Source: an uncultured Eubacteriales bacterium
GTDB lineage: Bacteria > Bacillota > Clostridia > Christensenellales > CAG-138
DNA: 18,927 nucleotides
Direction of reading: 5' to 3'
NCBI GenBank assembly: GCA_900550525.1
Contig: URSN01000026.1
Location: forward strand, 1-18,927
Shown: piece after piece, positions 6,336 to 14,520 of the stretch
How positions within the stretch are numbered: the stretch's first letter is position 1
Layout: each line of letters starts with the position of its first letter
Translations under genes and position numbers: made by a program
Notes under the pieces: model-generated
The model's database searches: none
Told to the model about the DNA's origin: nothing
The model's input: only the letters and a program-made list of their open reading frames with translations

Positions 6336-7796
6336 ATGAAACGGAGATTCACCGGCGCGCTGCTCGCGCTGCTTGCGCTCTGCCTGGCATGTTTCCCGGC
6401 AGGAACGGGCGCGCTGGCCGCGCAGCCGTCGCAGACAGAAGCATTTGACCGGGGCGTCATCACGGGCGAGGGCGTCGCCTTCCGCCGCGGCGCAAGCCTG
6501 GACGCCGGGCTCATCCGGCGGCTTTCGCGCGGCACGGCCGTCGAGATCCTGGAGACGAACGTCAACGCGGAATGGCACCGCGTGCGCGTGGACGGCGACA
6601 CCGGCTACGTCAACCGCCTCTACGTCAGCCTTGACCCGTCGCTGCCGTCCTACCGGCGCGCGTATACGGGCACGGTCGTCAACTGTAACGAGTCCGTCAA
6701 CGTGCGCGCCGCGGCAAGCGCCTCCTCAAAGCGCCTCGGCACGGCGCCAAAGGGCAGCGTCTGGACGGTGACGGAGGCGTACTGCGCCGGCGGCTGGCAC
6801 CGCATCGACTATCAGGGACAGCCGGCCTATATCTTTGGCGAGTATCTCTCGCTCGCCGCGCAGGCGGACGACGGGCAGCTCGCCTCGCTCACGGTGACGG
6901 GCGGCACGATGAGCCCGGCGTTCTCGCCGGATGAATACGGCTACGTCGTGCGCGCGGACGCGCCGGAGGTCACCATCGCCGCCGCGGCCAACGACGGCGC
7001 GGCGGTGGACGTGGGCGGGACGGGCCTTGCACAGTATACCGTCAGCATGCCGGCGTCCGGCAGCAAGACCATCCGCATCGCCGTGGACGGCCAGGTGCGC
7101 TACACGCTCTACCTGGTGCGCGGCGCGCTGGTCGTGGGCAGCTGGAACATCAAGCGCGGCAATTCCAACCTGGAGATGCAGGGCTGGCTCGTGGAGAGCC
7201 AGCAGCTCGACGTGCTGGCGCTGCAGGAGGTCTACCGCAACACGGGCGGCAGCGGCACGGACAATCTGCGCAGCCTGCGCACCAGGGCCATGCAGCACAT
7301 GGATTTCGCCGCGGCCATCGACTATTCCGGCGGCGGAGCGTACGGCGTGGGCCTGCTCTCGCGCTTTGAACTGACGGACGCCTCCGCCAGCAAGCTCTAC
7401 AGCGGCTCGTATGAGCAGCGCGTGCTGCAGCGCGCCGTCATCACGGTGGACGGCAAGCGCGTCTCGCTGTACAATACGCACCTGTCGTTCAACTCCGCGG
7501 CGCTCAGGCGGCAGCAGTTTGCCGCCATTCTCGACGCGCTCGAGGCCGACGAGAACCCCTACCGCATCATCTTCGGCGATTTCAACGCCGCCGCCTCGGA
7601 ATATGCGCAGCTTAGCGGCTATACGGCCGTCAACACGCGGGATACGGCGTTATACGATTATGCGGGCGAGCCGATCTCCAAAAACGAGATCGACAACATC
7701 CTCGTCACGCCCAACATCACCGTGCTCAACGCGCGCCTCATCGAGAACGACTGTTCCGACCACCGCATGCTGGTGGCCTATCTGCGCCTCGACTGA
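6336..7796 (+). CDS. Secreted SH3b / cadherin-like / endonuclease-exonuclease-phosphatase protein
   Basis: 486 residues, start set by CGGAGGG before the ATG. Order of parts: signal peptide (1-29); SH3b-type repeat 1 (about 40-100, with GEGVAFRRGAS and GYVNRLYVSL); SH3b repeat 2 (about 110-175, VNVRAAASASSKRLG and YIFGEYLSL); a cadherin-like beta-sandwich (about 182-263, LASLTVTGG..SPAFSPDEYGYVV); and a complete EEP domain (about 265-485). Visible EEP catalytic residues are Asn271 (SWNIKRG), Glu298 (LQEV), His382 (NTHLS), Asp415 and Asn417 (GDFNA), Asp453 (EIDNI), and Asp475-His476 (SDH). Bacterial SH3b domains usually bind peptidoglycan, so this looks like a wall-associated metal-dependent phosphodiesterase; the substrate (DNA, RNA, phospholipid or inositol phosphate) is open. 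Monocistronic by layout. Confidence 0.85.
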   Translation: MKRRFTGALLALLALCLACFPAGTGALAAQPSQTEAFDRGVITGEGVAFRRGASLDAGLIRRLSRGTAVEILETNVNAEWHRVRVDGDTGYVNRLYVSLDPSLPSYRRAYTGTVVNCNESVNVRAAASASSKRLGTAPKGSVWTVTEAYCAGGWHRIDYQGQPAYIFGEYLSLAAQADDGQLASLTVTGGTMSPAFSPDEYGYVVRADAPEVTIAAAANDGAAVDVGGTGLAQYTVSMPASGSKTIRIAVDGQVRYTLYLVRGALVVGSWNIKRGNSNLEMQGWLVESQQLDVLALQEVYRNTGGSGTDNLRSLRTRAMQHMDFAAAIDYSGGGAYGVGLLSRFELTDASASKLYSGSYEQRVLQRAVITVDGKRVSLYNTHLSFNSAALRRQQFAAILDALEADENPYRIIFGDFNAAASEYAQLSGYTAVNTRDTALYDYAGEPISKNEIDNILVTPNITVLNARLIENDCSDHRMLVAYLRLD

Positions 7797-7877
7797 CCGC
7801 CGCGGCGGGCGCGCACGCGCCCGGCCGGCAGCTCCCCCGTTTCGGGCCGTAAAGCCCCCCATTTCAGATCATAAAGG

Positions 7878-7911
7878 AAAAAGCGCCGCCGCGCGCCGTG
7901 CTGCGCGCGGC
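7878..7911 (-). terminator. Terminator of the NUDIX gene (minus strand)
   Basis: On the minus strand, a perfect 9-bp stem GCCGCGCGC / GCGCGCGGC (7911-7888, 6-nt loop) followed after five bases by TTTTT (7882-7878). About 60 nt after the NUDIX stop. Confidence 0.6.
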
Positions 7912-7969
7912 ACGTCTGCCGCTGTGCCGCTATGCCGCTGCGCGATGCGCCCGGCGATGGCGGGTCCGT

Positions 7970-8437
7970 TCAGTTTTCCCAGGTGAAGATGTGTTCGAGC
8001 CGGTCGGACGGCTCGGTCAGGCGCGTCTTGAAAAAGGTGGGGTAGAGCCGCTCCGGCGCGAGCGCGTCCAGCGGCAGCCAGCACAGCGCGTCGCCCGAGC
8101 TGCCGCACAGCCGCCGGGCGGACAGGCCGGGGAGCGGGCGCATGTAATAGTACAGCGCAATCTCATGGTGGTTGGCGCCGCGCTTTTCGTCAAAGAAGAA
8201 GTTTTCGTGCAGGAAGCCCAGCCTGTCGATCTCCATCGCCACGCCCGTTTCCTCCTGCACCTCGCGCAGCAGCGCGTCCACGGAGCTCTCGCCCATGTGC
8301 ACGCGCCCGCCCACCGGGTAATAATAGCCCAGCGGATGGCGCACCATGAGCAGGCGGCCGCCGTCAAGGATGATGGCGCGCACGCGCAGCGAAAAATCCC
8401 CGCCGTCGTTGCGGAAGGTCAGATCGGCCCGGTCCAT
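7970..8437 (-). CDS. NUDIX hydrolase (MutT-like)
   Basis: 155 residues. A complete Nudix box runs from Gly44 to Val66 in the G-x5-E-x7-R-E-U-x-E-E-x-G-U pattern, with Glu50, Arg58-Glu59 and Glu62-Glu63 available for metal and pyrophosphate cleavage. The flanking YYYPVGGRVH and the absence of extra domains fit a small cytosolic hydrolase of a nucleoside diphosphate-X substrate, which cannot be named from sequence. A GGGGGG ribosome binding site precedes the ATG. It lies 111 nt downstream of the aldolase gene on the same strand with no clear promoter between, so it may be read through from fba. Confidence 0.88.
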   Translation of the reverse strand: MDRADLTFRNDGGDFSLRVRAIILDGGRLLMVRHPLGYYYPVGGRVHMGESSVDALLREVQEETGVAMEIDRLGFLHENFFFDEKRGANHHEIALYYYMRPLPGLSARRLCGSSGDALCWLPLDALAPERLYPTFFKTRLTEPSDRLEHIFTWEN

Positions 8438-8491
8438 GGATGTCCCCCCTGTTGTGTTGCGGTGTTGCGCGCCGCCCGGTGCGGCGCAGGA

Positions 8492-8509
8492 AAGGGAAGG
8501 GGAAGGGAA
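8492..8509. repeat. Homopurine mirror repeat
   Basis: Within a 23-nt all-purine run (8488-8510), 18 bases read the same in mirror order about their centre (AAGGGAAGG then GGAAGGGAA). It lies between the fba stop and the NUDIX start. Such tracts can form triplex (H-DNA) structures. Confidence 0.6.
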
Positions 8510-8514
8510 GCGGA

Positions 8515-8533
8515 GCGGCGCGCCGCGCGCCGC
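8515..8533 (-). repeat. Hairpin after fba, possible terminator without T run
   Basis: GCGGCGCG (8515-8522) pairs with CGCGCCGC (8526-8533) around a 3-nt loop, 15 nt after the fba stop. On the minus strand it is followed by a pyrimidine tract rather than T residues, so termination is uncertain. Confidence 0.4.
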
Positions 8534-8548
8534 CCCGCCAGGAGATGC

Positions 8549-9484
8549 TTACGCCTTGCCGTCGCAGCCGAGCACGTCCACGATCTTGTGGGCGACCATC
8601 TGCTTGATGGCCTCGCGCGCGGGCTTGAGATACTGGCGCGGGTCGAAGTGGGACGGGTTCTCGGCCATGTACTTGCGGATGGTCGCGGTCATGGCCAGGC
8701 GCAGGTCGCTGTCGATGTTGATCTTGCACACGGCCATGCTCGCGGCCTTGCGCAGCATGTCCTCCGGCACGCCGATGGCGTCGGGCATCTGGCCGCCGTA
8801 GCGGTTGATCATCTCGACAAACTCCGGGATGACGCTCGACGCGCCGTGCAGCACGATCGGGAAGCCGGGCAGGCGCTTTTCAACCTCCTCGAGGATGTCG
8901 AAGCGCAGCTGCGGCTTCGTGCCGGGCTTGAACTTGTACGCGCCGTGGCTCGTGCCGATGGCGATGGCCAGTGAGTCCACGCCCGTGCGGGAGACGAAAT
9001 CCTGCACCTGATCCGGGTCGGTGTAGGAGCCCTCGCCCGCGGCGACCTTCACGTCGTCCTCCACGCCCTCGAGGCGGCCCAGCTCGCCCTCGACGACCAC
9101 GCCGTGGTCGTGCGCGTATTCGACGACTTGGCGCGTGAGCTTCACGTTCTCCTCATAGGGGTGGTGCGAGCCGTCGATCATCACGGAGGAGAAGCCGCCG
9201 TCGATGCAGCTCTTGCACAGCTCGAACGTGTCGCCGTGGTCGAGGTGGACGCAGATGGGCAGCTCCGTCTCGATGCACGCGGCCTCGATGAGCTTCATCA
9301 GATAGGTGTGGTTGGCGTACTTGCGCGCGCCGGAGCTGACCTGCAGGATCAGCGGGGCGCGCAGCTCCTTGGCCGCCTCGGTGATGCCCTGGATGATCTC
9401 CATGTTGTTGACGTTGAACGCGCCGATGGCGTAGCCGCCCTTGTACGCGTCGGCAAACATCTTGGTGCTGGTGACGACTGGCAT
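8549..9484 (-). CDS. fba: Class II fructose-bisphosphate aldolase
   Basis: 311 residues. It cleaves fructose 1,6-bisphosphate to glyceraldehyde 3-phosphate and dihydroxyacetone phosphate, using zinc. Visible class II residues: catalytic Asp82 and zinc ligand His83 (HLDHGDT, 80-86), Glu134 (VEGELGRLEG), zinc ligands His180 (GTSHGAYKF) and His213 (VLHGASSV), and INIDSDLR near the C-terminus for phosphate binding. GAFNVNN near residue 21 is the usual N-terminal signature. AAAGGAG before the ATG and a TATAAT promoter (9523-9528) support the start. Gene ends in TAA, one of only two in the window. Sits back to back with the glycosyltransferase gene. Confidence 0.95.
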   Translation of the reverse strand: MPVVTSTKMFADAYKGGYAIGAFNVNNMEIIQGITEAAKELRAPLILQVSSGARKYANHTYLMKLIEAACIETELPICVHLDHGDTFELCKSCIDGGFSSVMIDGSHHPYEENVKLTRQVVEYAHDHGVVVEGELGRLEGVEDDVKVAAGEGSYTDPDQVQDFVSRTGVDSLAIAIGTSHGAYKFKPGTKPQLRFDILEEVEKRLPGFPIVLHGASSVIPEFVEMINRYGGQMPDAIGVPEDMLRKAASMAVCKINIDSDLRLAMTATIRKYMAENPSHFDPRQYLKPAREAIKQMVAHKIVDVLGCDGKA

Positions 9485-9522
9485 GTGTATACCACTCCTT
9501 TGCCTCAGAATTTCCCGTTGCC

Positions 9523-9550
9523 ATTATACCGCATCTGCCCCGAAATGCAA
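9523..9550 (-). promoter_or_regulatory. fba promoter
   Basis: On the minus strand, TTGCAT (9550-9545), a 16-nt spacer and a perfect TATAAT (9528-9523), giving a start near 9516 and a leader of about 30 nt with a ribosome binding site. Confidence 0.7.
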
Positions 9551-9556
9551 GGAAAA

Positions 9557-9585
9557 TTGCAAACGGGATAAAAATGGGGTATACT
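9557..9585 (+). promoter_or_regulatory. Promoter of the GT2 gene, back to back with fba
   Basis: TTGCAA (9557-9562), a 17-nt spacer and TATACT (9580-9585). The two divergent -35 boxes are only 6 bp apart and form the inverted repeat TGCAA-N6-TTGCA (9546-9561). Confidence 0.7.
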
Positions 9586-9653
9586 ATCCCCTGGGAAGAT
9601 CTTGCAATGGCGGCAGGATCTGCCTGAAAAGCCACAGACAGGAGGCCAACCCG

Positions 9654-10583
9654 ATGCCGGAGCAGCTGCTTTCGCTCATCGTCCCCGTGTTCAACGAGCA
9701 GGAGGTGCTGGAGGAGTCGTTCGCGCGCATGGACGCCGCCATGCGCGCCACCGGGCACCCCTATGAGATCATCTACGTCAACGACGGCAGCCGCGACGGG
9801 ACGATGTCCATCCTGCGCCGCATCGCCGCCGGCGCGCCGCAGGTGCGCGTGCTCTCGTTTTCCCGCAATTTCGGCCATCAGCTGGCGGTGACGTGCGGCA
9901 TGGACGCCGCGCGCGGCAGCGCGCTGATCATCATCGACGTGGATTTGCAGGACCCGCCGGAGCTCATCCCGCAGATGGTGGAGCGATGGAAGGCGGGCGC
10001 GGACATCGTCTACGGCAAGCGGTTGAAGCGCGAGGGGGAGACGCTGTTCAAAAAGCTGACCGCCAGCGTCTACTACCGCCTGCTCTCGTGGATGAGCGCG
10101 TACCCCATCCCGCTGGACACGGGCGATTTCCGCCTGATCGACCGGCGCGTGGCGGACGTGTTTTTGCAGATGCGCGAGCACAACCGCTTCCTGCGCGGCA
10201 TGTCGGCCTGGATGGGCTTTCGCAGCGAACCGCTCGAATACGAGCGGCACGAGCGCGCCGCGGGCAGCACGAAGTATACGCTCAAAAAGATGCTGCGCCT
10301 TGCGGCGGACGGCATCACCGGCTTTTCCGACAAGCCGCTGACGCTGCCGGCCGCGCTGGGGCTCGCGCTGTGCGCGCTGGCCGGCCTGGGCCTTGTCGCG
10401 CTCATCGTGTGCGCGTGCACCTGCGGCGCGGCGCCCTGGCTCTTTGCCGTGGACGGCCTCGTGCTGCTGCACGGGCTCACGCTCTGCTGCGTCGGCGTGC
10501 AGGGCATGTACCTGGGCCGCATGTACGACGAGCTCAAGGGCCGCCCGCTGTACATCGTGGCCGAGCGCATCAACGCGGACTGA
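9654..10583 (+). CDS. Membrane GT2 family glycosyltransferase (GtrB/DPM-like)
   Basis: 309 residues. A GT-A fold occupies about 1-220: SLIVPVFNEQE (7-17), VNDGSRDGT (42-50), the metal-binding DVDLQDPPE (95-103, D-x-D at 95-97), and TGDFRLIDR (156-164). Two C-terminal membrane helices follow at about 230-254 and 261-284. This is the layout of polyprenyl-phosphate glycosyltransferases (GtrB, YkcC/CsbB, dolichol-phosphate mannose synthase), which load a sugar onto a lipid carrier at the inner face of the membrane. No flippase or partner glycosyltransferase is adjacent, so the pathway is unknown. The start is set by CAGGAGG before ATG 9654, with a promoter at 9557-9585. Confidence 0.9.
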   Translation: MPEQLLSLIVPVFNEQEVLEESFARMDAAMRATGHPYEIIYVNDGSRDGTMSILRRIAAGAPQVRVLSFSRNFGHQLAVTCGMDAARGSALIIIDVDLQDPPELIPQMVERWKAGADIVYGKRLKREGETLFKKLTASVYYRLLSWMSAYPIPLDTGDFRLIDRRVADVFLQMREHNRFLRGMSAWMGFRSEPLEYERHERAAGSTKYTLKKMLRLAADGITGFSDKPLTLPAALGLALCALAGLGLVALIVCACTCGAAPWLFAVDGLVLLHGLTLCCVGVQGMYLGRMYDELKGRPLYIVAERINAD

Positions 10584-10633
10584 CGCCGCGCTGCCGCTGC
10601 ATGGTTTTTTCGCACGGCAAACAGATTTTTAGG

Positions 10634-11772
<1,139 letters not shown>

Positions 11773-11796
11773 CCCGCATCCGGCAAAAGCAAACGC

Positions 11797-11833
11797 GCGC
11801 CCCTTCCGCTTCCTGCGGAAGGGGCGCTTTTTT
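11797..11833 (+). terminator. Intrinsic terminator after gap
   Basis: Perfect 13-bp stem, arms 11797-11809 and 11815-11827 with a 5-nt loop, followed by six T (11828-11833). Confidence 0.92.
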
Positions 11834-11874
11834 GCGAGGCCGCGGTTTATGGCGCGCGGGGGCGGACACAACGA

Positions 11875-11890
11875 CACGGCCGCGGCCGTG
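11875..11890. repeat. 16-bp perfect palindrome upstream of the small helical protein
   Basis: CACGGCCGCGGCCGTG reads identically on both strands. It lies in the 257-nt gap between gap and the next gene, where I see no convincing promoter. It could be an operator or a chance product of GC richness. Confidence 0.35.
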
Positions 11891-12029
11891 GCCGTGCGGG
11901 CCGCGGCTTCTGCGCGCAACAAGCGGTTTTCGTCTCCGACCCTTCGCACCGCGACGGTTCCGCCCGCCCGGCGCTCATACTTCCCGGCGCGGCGGGCAGA
12001 CTATGGGAAAAAGGAAAAGGGGACCATCC

Positions 12030-12464
12030 ATGATTGAACAGGATACCATCCGCCTGCTGCGCGAATGCGATGCGGGCATCGAAATGGGCACGTCGGCCAT
12101 TGAGGACGTGCTCGGCGCCGTGCGCGGCGAGGAGCTGGAGCTGATGCTCTGCCGCTGCCGGGACGAGCACCGGGCGCTGAAGCTGGAGCTGGAGCGGCTG
12201 CTGCTCGCATACGGGGACGACGGCAAGGAGCCGGGCGTGGTGGCGCAGGGCATGGCGCGCATGAAAACGGGCGTCAAGCTCGCGCTGGACGCATCCGACG
12301 CGGCCATCGCCGAGCTGCTCATCGACGGCTGCAACATGGGCGTCAAATCGCTCAGCCGCTACCTGAACCAGTACGCCGCAGCGGACGAGCGATCCAAGGC
12401 GCTGGCGGGCAGGCTCATCCGGCTCGAGGAGCGGATCGCGGCCGCCCTGCGGCCCTATCTGTAA
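12030..12464 (+). CDS. Conserved small helical protein of unknown function (DUF2383/ferritin-like type)
   Basis: 144 residues, rich in Leu, Glu, Ala and Arg, with four predicted amphipathic helices (about 2-28, 33-61, 67-99, 106-141) and no membrane segment. The first pair of helices and the DGCNMGVKSLSRYLNQY segment (99-115) resemble, from memory, small four-helix-bundle proteins widespread in Clostridia, sometimes placed with DUF2383/PA2169-like families. Function is unknown; conserved acidic and Cys residues (Cys41, Cys43, Cys101) are noted but no metal site is proven. The ATG at 12030 has AAAAGGGGACC upstream; the in-frame ATG at 12003 has none. It ends in TAA and is followed by a terminator. 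Confidence 0.75.
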   Translation: MIEQDTIRLLRECDAGIEMGTSAIEDVLGAVRGEELELMLCRCRDEHRALKLELERLLLAYGDDGKEPGVVAQGMARMKTGVKLALDASDAAIAELLIDGCNMGVKSLSRYLNQYAAADERSKALAGRLIRLEERIAAALRPYL

Positions 12465-12484
12465 GATCGCCGTACAGGCGCACG

Positions 12485-12518
12485 CGCCGCCGGGCATGCC
12501 CGGCGGCGTTCGTTTTTA
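12485..12518 (+). terminator. Terminator after the small helical protein
   Basis: A 24-base perfect palindrome (12485-12508) forms a hairpin of about 10-11 bp, followed by TTCGTTTTT. It begins 21 nt after the stop. Confidence 0.75.
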
Positions 12519-12528
12519 GGGGCGGGCC

Positions 12529-12562
12529 GGCGGCCTGCGGAGGGTTGGCGGCCTGCGGAGGG
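12529..12562. repeat. Tandem direct repeat of 16 bp
   Basis: GGCGGCCTGCGGAGGG occurs at 12529-12544 and again at 12547-12562 (period 18), followed by a degenerate third piece GGCGCCTGCGCAG at about 12565-12577. It lies in the gap between the small helical protein and the uvrC end. Confidence 0.6.
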
Positions 12563-12648
12563 ACGGCGCCTGCGCAGCAGGGCCGCCCACGCTTCCCGCG
12601 CCTGCGCACGGCCCGCTGTTTCGCACCATGTCGCCCGGCGCGTTGCGC

Positions 12649-13641
12649 CTATTGCGCGGGCGCGGGCGGCGCGTCCTCCGGCGGCGCGTCCTCCGAATGG
12701 AAGTGGGCGTAGACCGCCTCGGCGGCCGGCCGGGTCATCGCCGGCACGGCGGCGAGCTGCTCCACGGTGGCGGCCTTCATCGCGTCGAGCGTGACGAATG
12801 CGGCGAACAGGGCGCGCTTGCGCCGCGCGCCGATGCCGCCGATCTGGTCGAGCACGGAGAAGAGCGCGTTCTTCTGCCGCAGGCTGCGGTGGTAGGTGAT
12901 GGCGAAGCGGTGCGCCTCGTCGCGCAGCCGTTCGAGCAGGTGCAGCGCGGCGCTGCTGCGCGGCAGGGCGAGCGGCTGCTCCTCGCCGGGCTGGTAGACC
13001 AGCTCGTGCGCCTCGGCCAGACAGATGGCCGGCACGAACGGCAGGCCTGCCTCCGCGAGCACCTCGAGCGCCACGTCCAGCTGCGTGCGCCCGCCGTCGA
13101 TCACCAGCAGGTCCGGCAGGCGGTCGAACCCCGCGTCGCCGCTTGCAAAGCGGGCAAAGCGCCGCGTGAGCGCCTCGCGCATGGCGACAAGGTCGTCCCC
13201 GCCCGCCTCGGCGCGGATGCGGAAGCGGCGGTACGCCTTGCGGTCGGGCTGGCCGTTGGTGAACACGACCATGGAGGATACGGTATCGCGCCCCTGTATG
13301 TGCGAGTTGTCGAAACATTCCAGCCGCTCCGGCACGCTCTCGAGCCCCAGCAGGCCGGACAGCTCCGCCAGCGCGCCCTCGCCGCGCTCCCAGGCGCGCC
13401 GCTGCAGGGCCGCGTCCTTTTCCAGCGCGTCGATGCAGTTGCGGTAGGCCATTTCGGAAAGCTTCGCCTTTGCGCCGCGCTGCGGCCGGTGCAGCAGAAC
13501 CCTGCGCCCGGCGCGCTCGGACAGCCAGGCGGCGATGGCGTCCATATCCGCCGCCTCGCCGTGGAGCAGGATCTCGGGCGGCGGCGCCGCGTCCTCGAGG
13601 AAAAACTGCTTCAAAACCGCGTCGGAGATCTCCTCGTCCGA
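12649..13641 (-). pseudogene. uvrC: UvrC C-terminal portion, separated by in-frame amber codons
   Basis: The same reading frame as the N-terminal portion continues after the third TAG (13644-13642). It encodes about 330 residues beginning SDEEISDAVLKQFFLED and includes the UvrC RNase H-like 5'-incision domain: ECFDNSHIQG with catalytic Asp, LLVIDGG with the second Asp, DEAHRFAITYHRSLR with the His, and the C-terminal helix-hairpin-helix region (IGGIGARRKRALF and VPAMTRPAAEAVY) that binds DNA. It ends in a Pro/Ala/Glu-rich tail and TAG at 12651-12649. No frameshift is present. The first usable start would be a TTG at 13614 with no convincing ribosome binding site, so alone it is unlikely to be well translated. 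Confidence 0.8.
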
Positions 13642-13686
13642 CTAACCAGCGTCCGCGCCCATGCGGAACTTCTACGTGCCGACGAC

Positions 13687-14520
13687 CTAGACGTCGCGCA
13701 CGAACAGCGCGAACACCAGCGCGCTGCCGTCCAGCCGCCCGAGCGCGAACACGTCCATGCGCTCCCTGCGCGTGCCGATGGCGGCCTGCCTGTCGCGCAG
13801 CGTCTCCACCGCGCGGATGCTGTCGCGCAGCGCGGCGGCGCGCTCAAACTCCAGCGCGTCCGACGCCTGCTGCATCTTCTCGTGCAGCTCGCGCAGCACG
13901 CGCTCGGTGTGGCCGGTGAGGAAGGCGCAGATCTCGTCGAGCATCGCATGGTACTGCGCGCGCGTCACGCTGCCGGAGCAGGGCGCGCAGCACTTGCCCA
14001 CATGGTACATCAGGCAGGGCCGCTCGCGCCGGGCCATCGCCTTTTTCAGGTCCTTGCGGCAGTGGCGCACGGGAAAGTGCTCGCGCACGACGTTCATCCC
14101 GTCCCGCAGCGCGATGCCGGAGAGGAACGGCCCGAGATAGCGCGCGCCGTCGTTGTGCACGCGCCGCACGATCTCCACGCGCGGGAAATCCTGCCGGTAG
14201 TCGATGCGCACATAGGGGAAGTGCTTGTCGTCCTTGAGCAGGATGTTGTAGCGCGGCTTGAACTGCTTGATCAGGTTCGATTCGAGCGTGAGCGCCTCGG
14301 TCTCGTTGGCCGTGCGCAGCGTTTCAAAATCGGCGATGTGGCTGACCATCGCCCGCACCTTGGGCGTGTGGTTCTTCGAGGACTGGAAGTACTGCCGCAC
14401 GCGGTTCTTGAGCGACACCGCCTTGCCCACATAGATGACCTCGCCCGCGGCGTTGAACATCTTGTAGACGCCCGGCGCGTTGGGCAGCAGGCGCAGCTTT
14501 TCCTCGATGAGCTGGTTCAT
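13687..14520 (-). CDS. uvrC: UvrC N-terminal portion (excinuclease subunit C), ending at a premature TAG
   Basis: 277 residues: GIY-YIG nuclease domain (about 12-95; GVYKMFNAAGEVIYVGKA, then SLKNRVRQYF), a Cys cluster region (CLMYHVGKCCAPC, about 169-181) and the UVR UvrB-binding helices (about 204-240). UvrC makes both incisions in nucleotide-excision repair. Intact UvrC is about 600 residues; this frame stops at TAG 13689-13687, then meets TAG at 13674-13672 and 13644-13642, after which the rest of UvrC continues in the same frame (623 codons in all). As read, this fragment keeps the 3'-incision domain but lacks the 5'-incision and HhH parts. The start ATG overlaps the maf stop (ATGA), so it is translated as the third gene of xth-maf-uvrC. 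Confidence 0.85.
   Translation of the reverse strand: MNQLIEEKLRLLPNAPGVYKMFNAAGEVIYVGKAVSLKNRVRQYFQSSKNHTPKVRAMVSHIADFETLRTANETEALTLESNLIKQFKPRYNILLKDDKHFPYVRIDYRQDFPRVEIVRRVHNDGARYLGPFLSGIALRDGMNVVREHFPVRHCRKDLKKAMARRERPCLMYHVGKCCAPCSGSVTRAQYHAMLDEICAFLTGHTERVLRELHEKMQQASDALEFERAAALRDSIRAVETLRDRQAAIGTRRERMDVFALGRLDGSALVFALFVRDV

Noticed and set aside
9153..10472. A 439-codon minus-strand frame spanning fba and the glycosyltransferase
   Set aside because: It crosses two confident genes and their promoters and has no recognisable domain.
12003..12029. An earlier ATG start for the small helical protein
   Set aside because: No ribosome binding site precedes it, while AAAAGGGGACC is placed correctly for the ATG at 12030.
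12529..12577. The short tandem repeats as a CRISPR array
   Set aside because: There are only two full copies with a 2-bp spacer, so no spacers of the needed length exist and no cas genes are near.
13612..14520. uvrC read as two deliberate separate genes (split UvrC)
   Set aside because: There is no plausible start with a ribosome binding site for the second part, and three stop codons with conserved sequence between them are not expected for a natural split.
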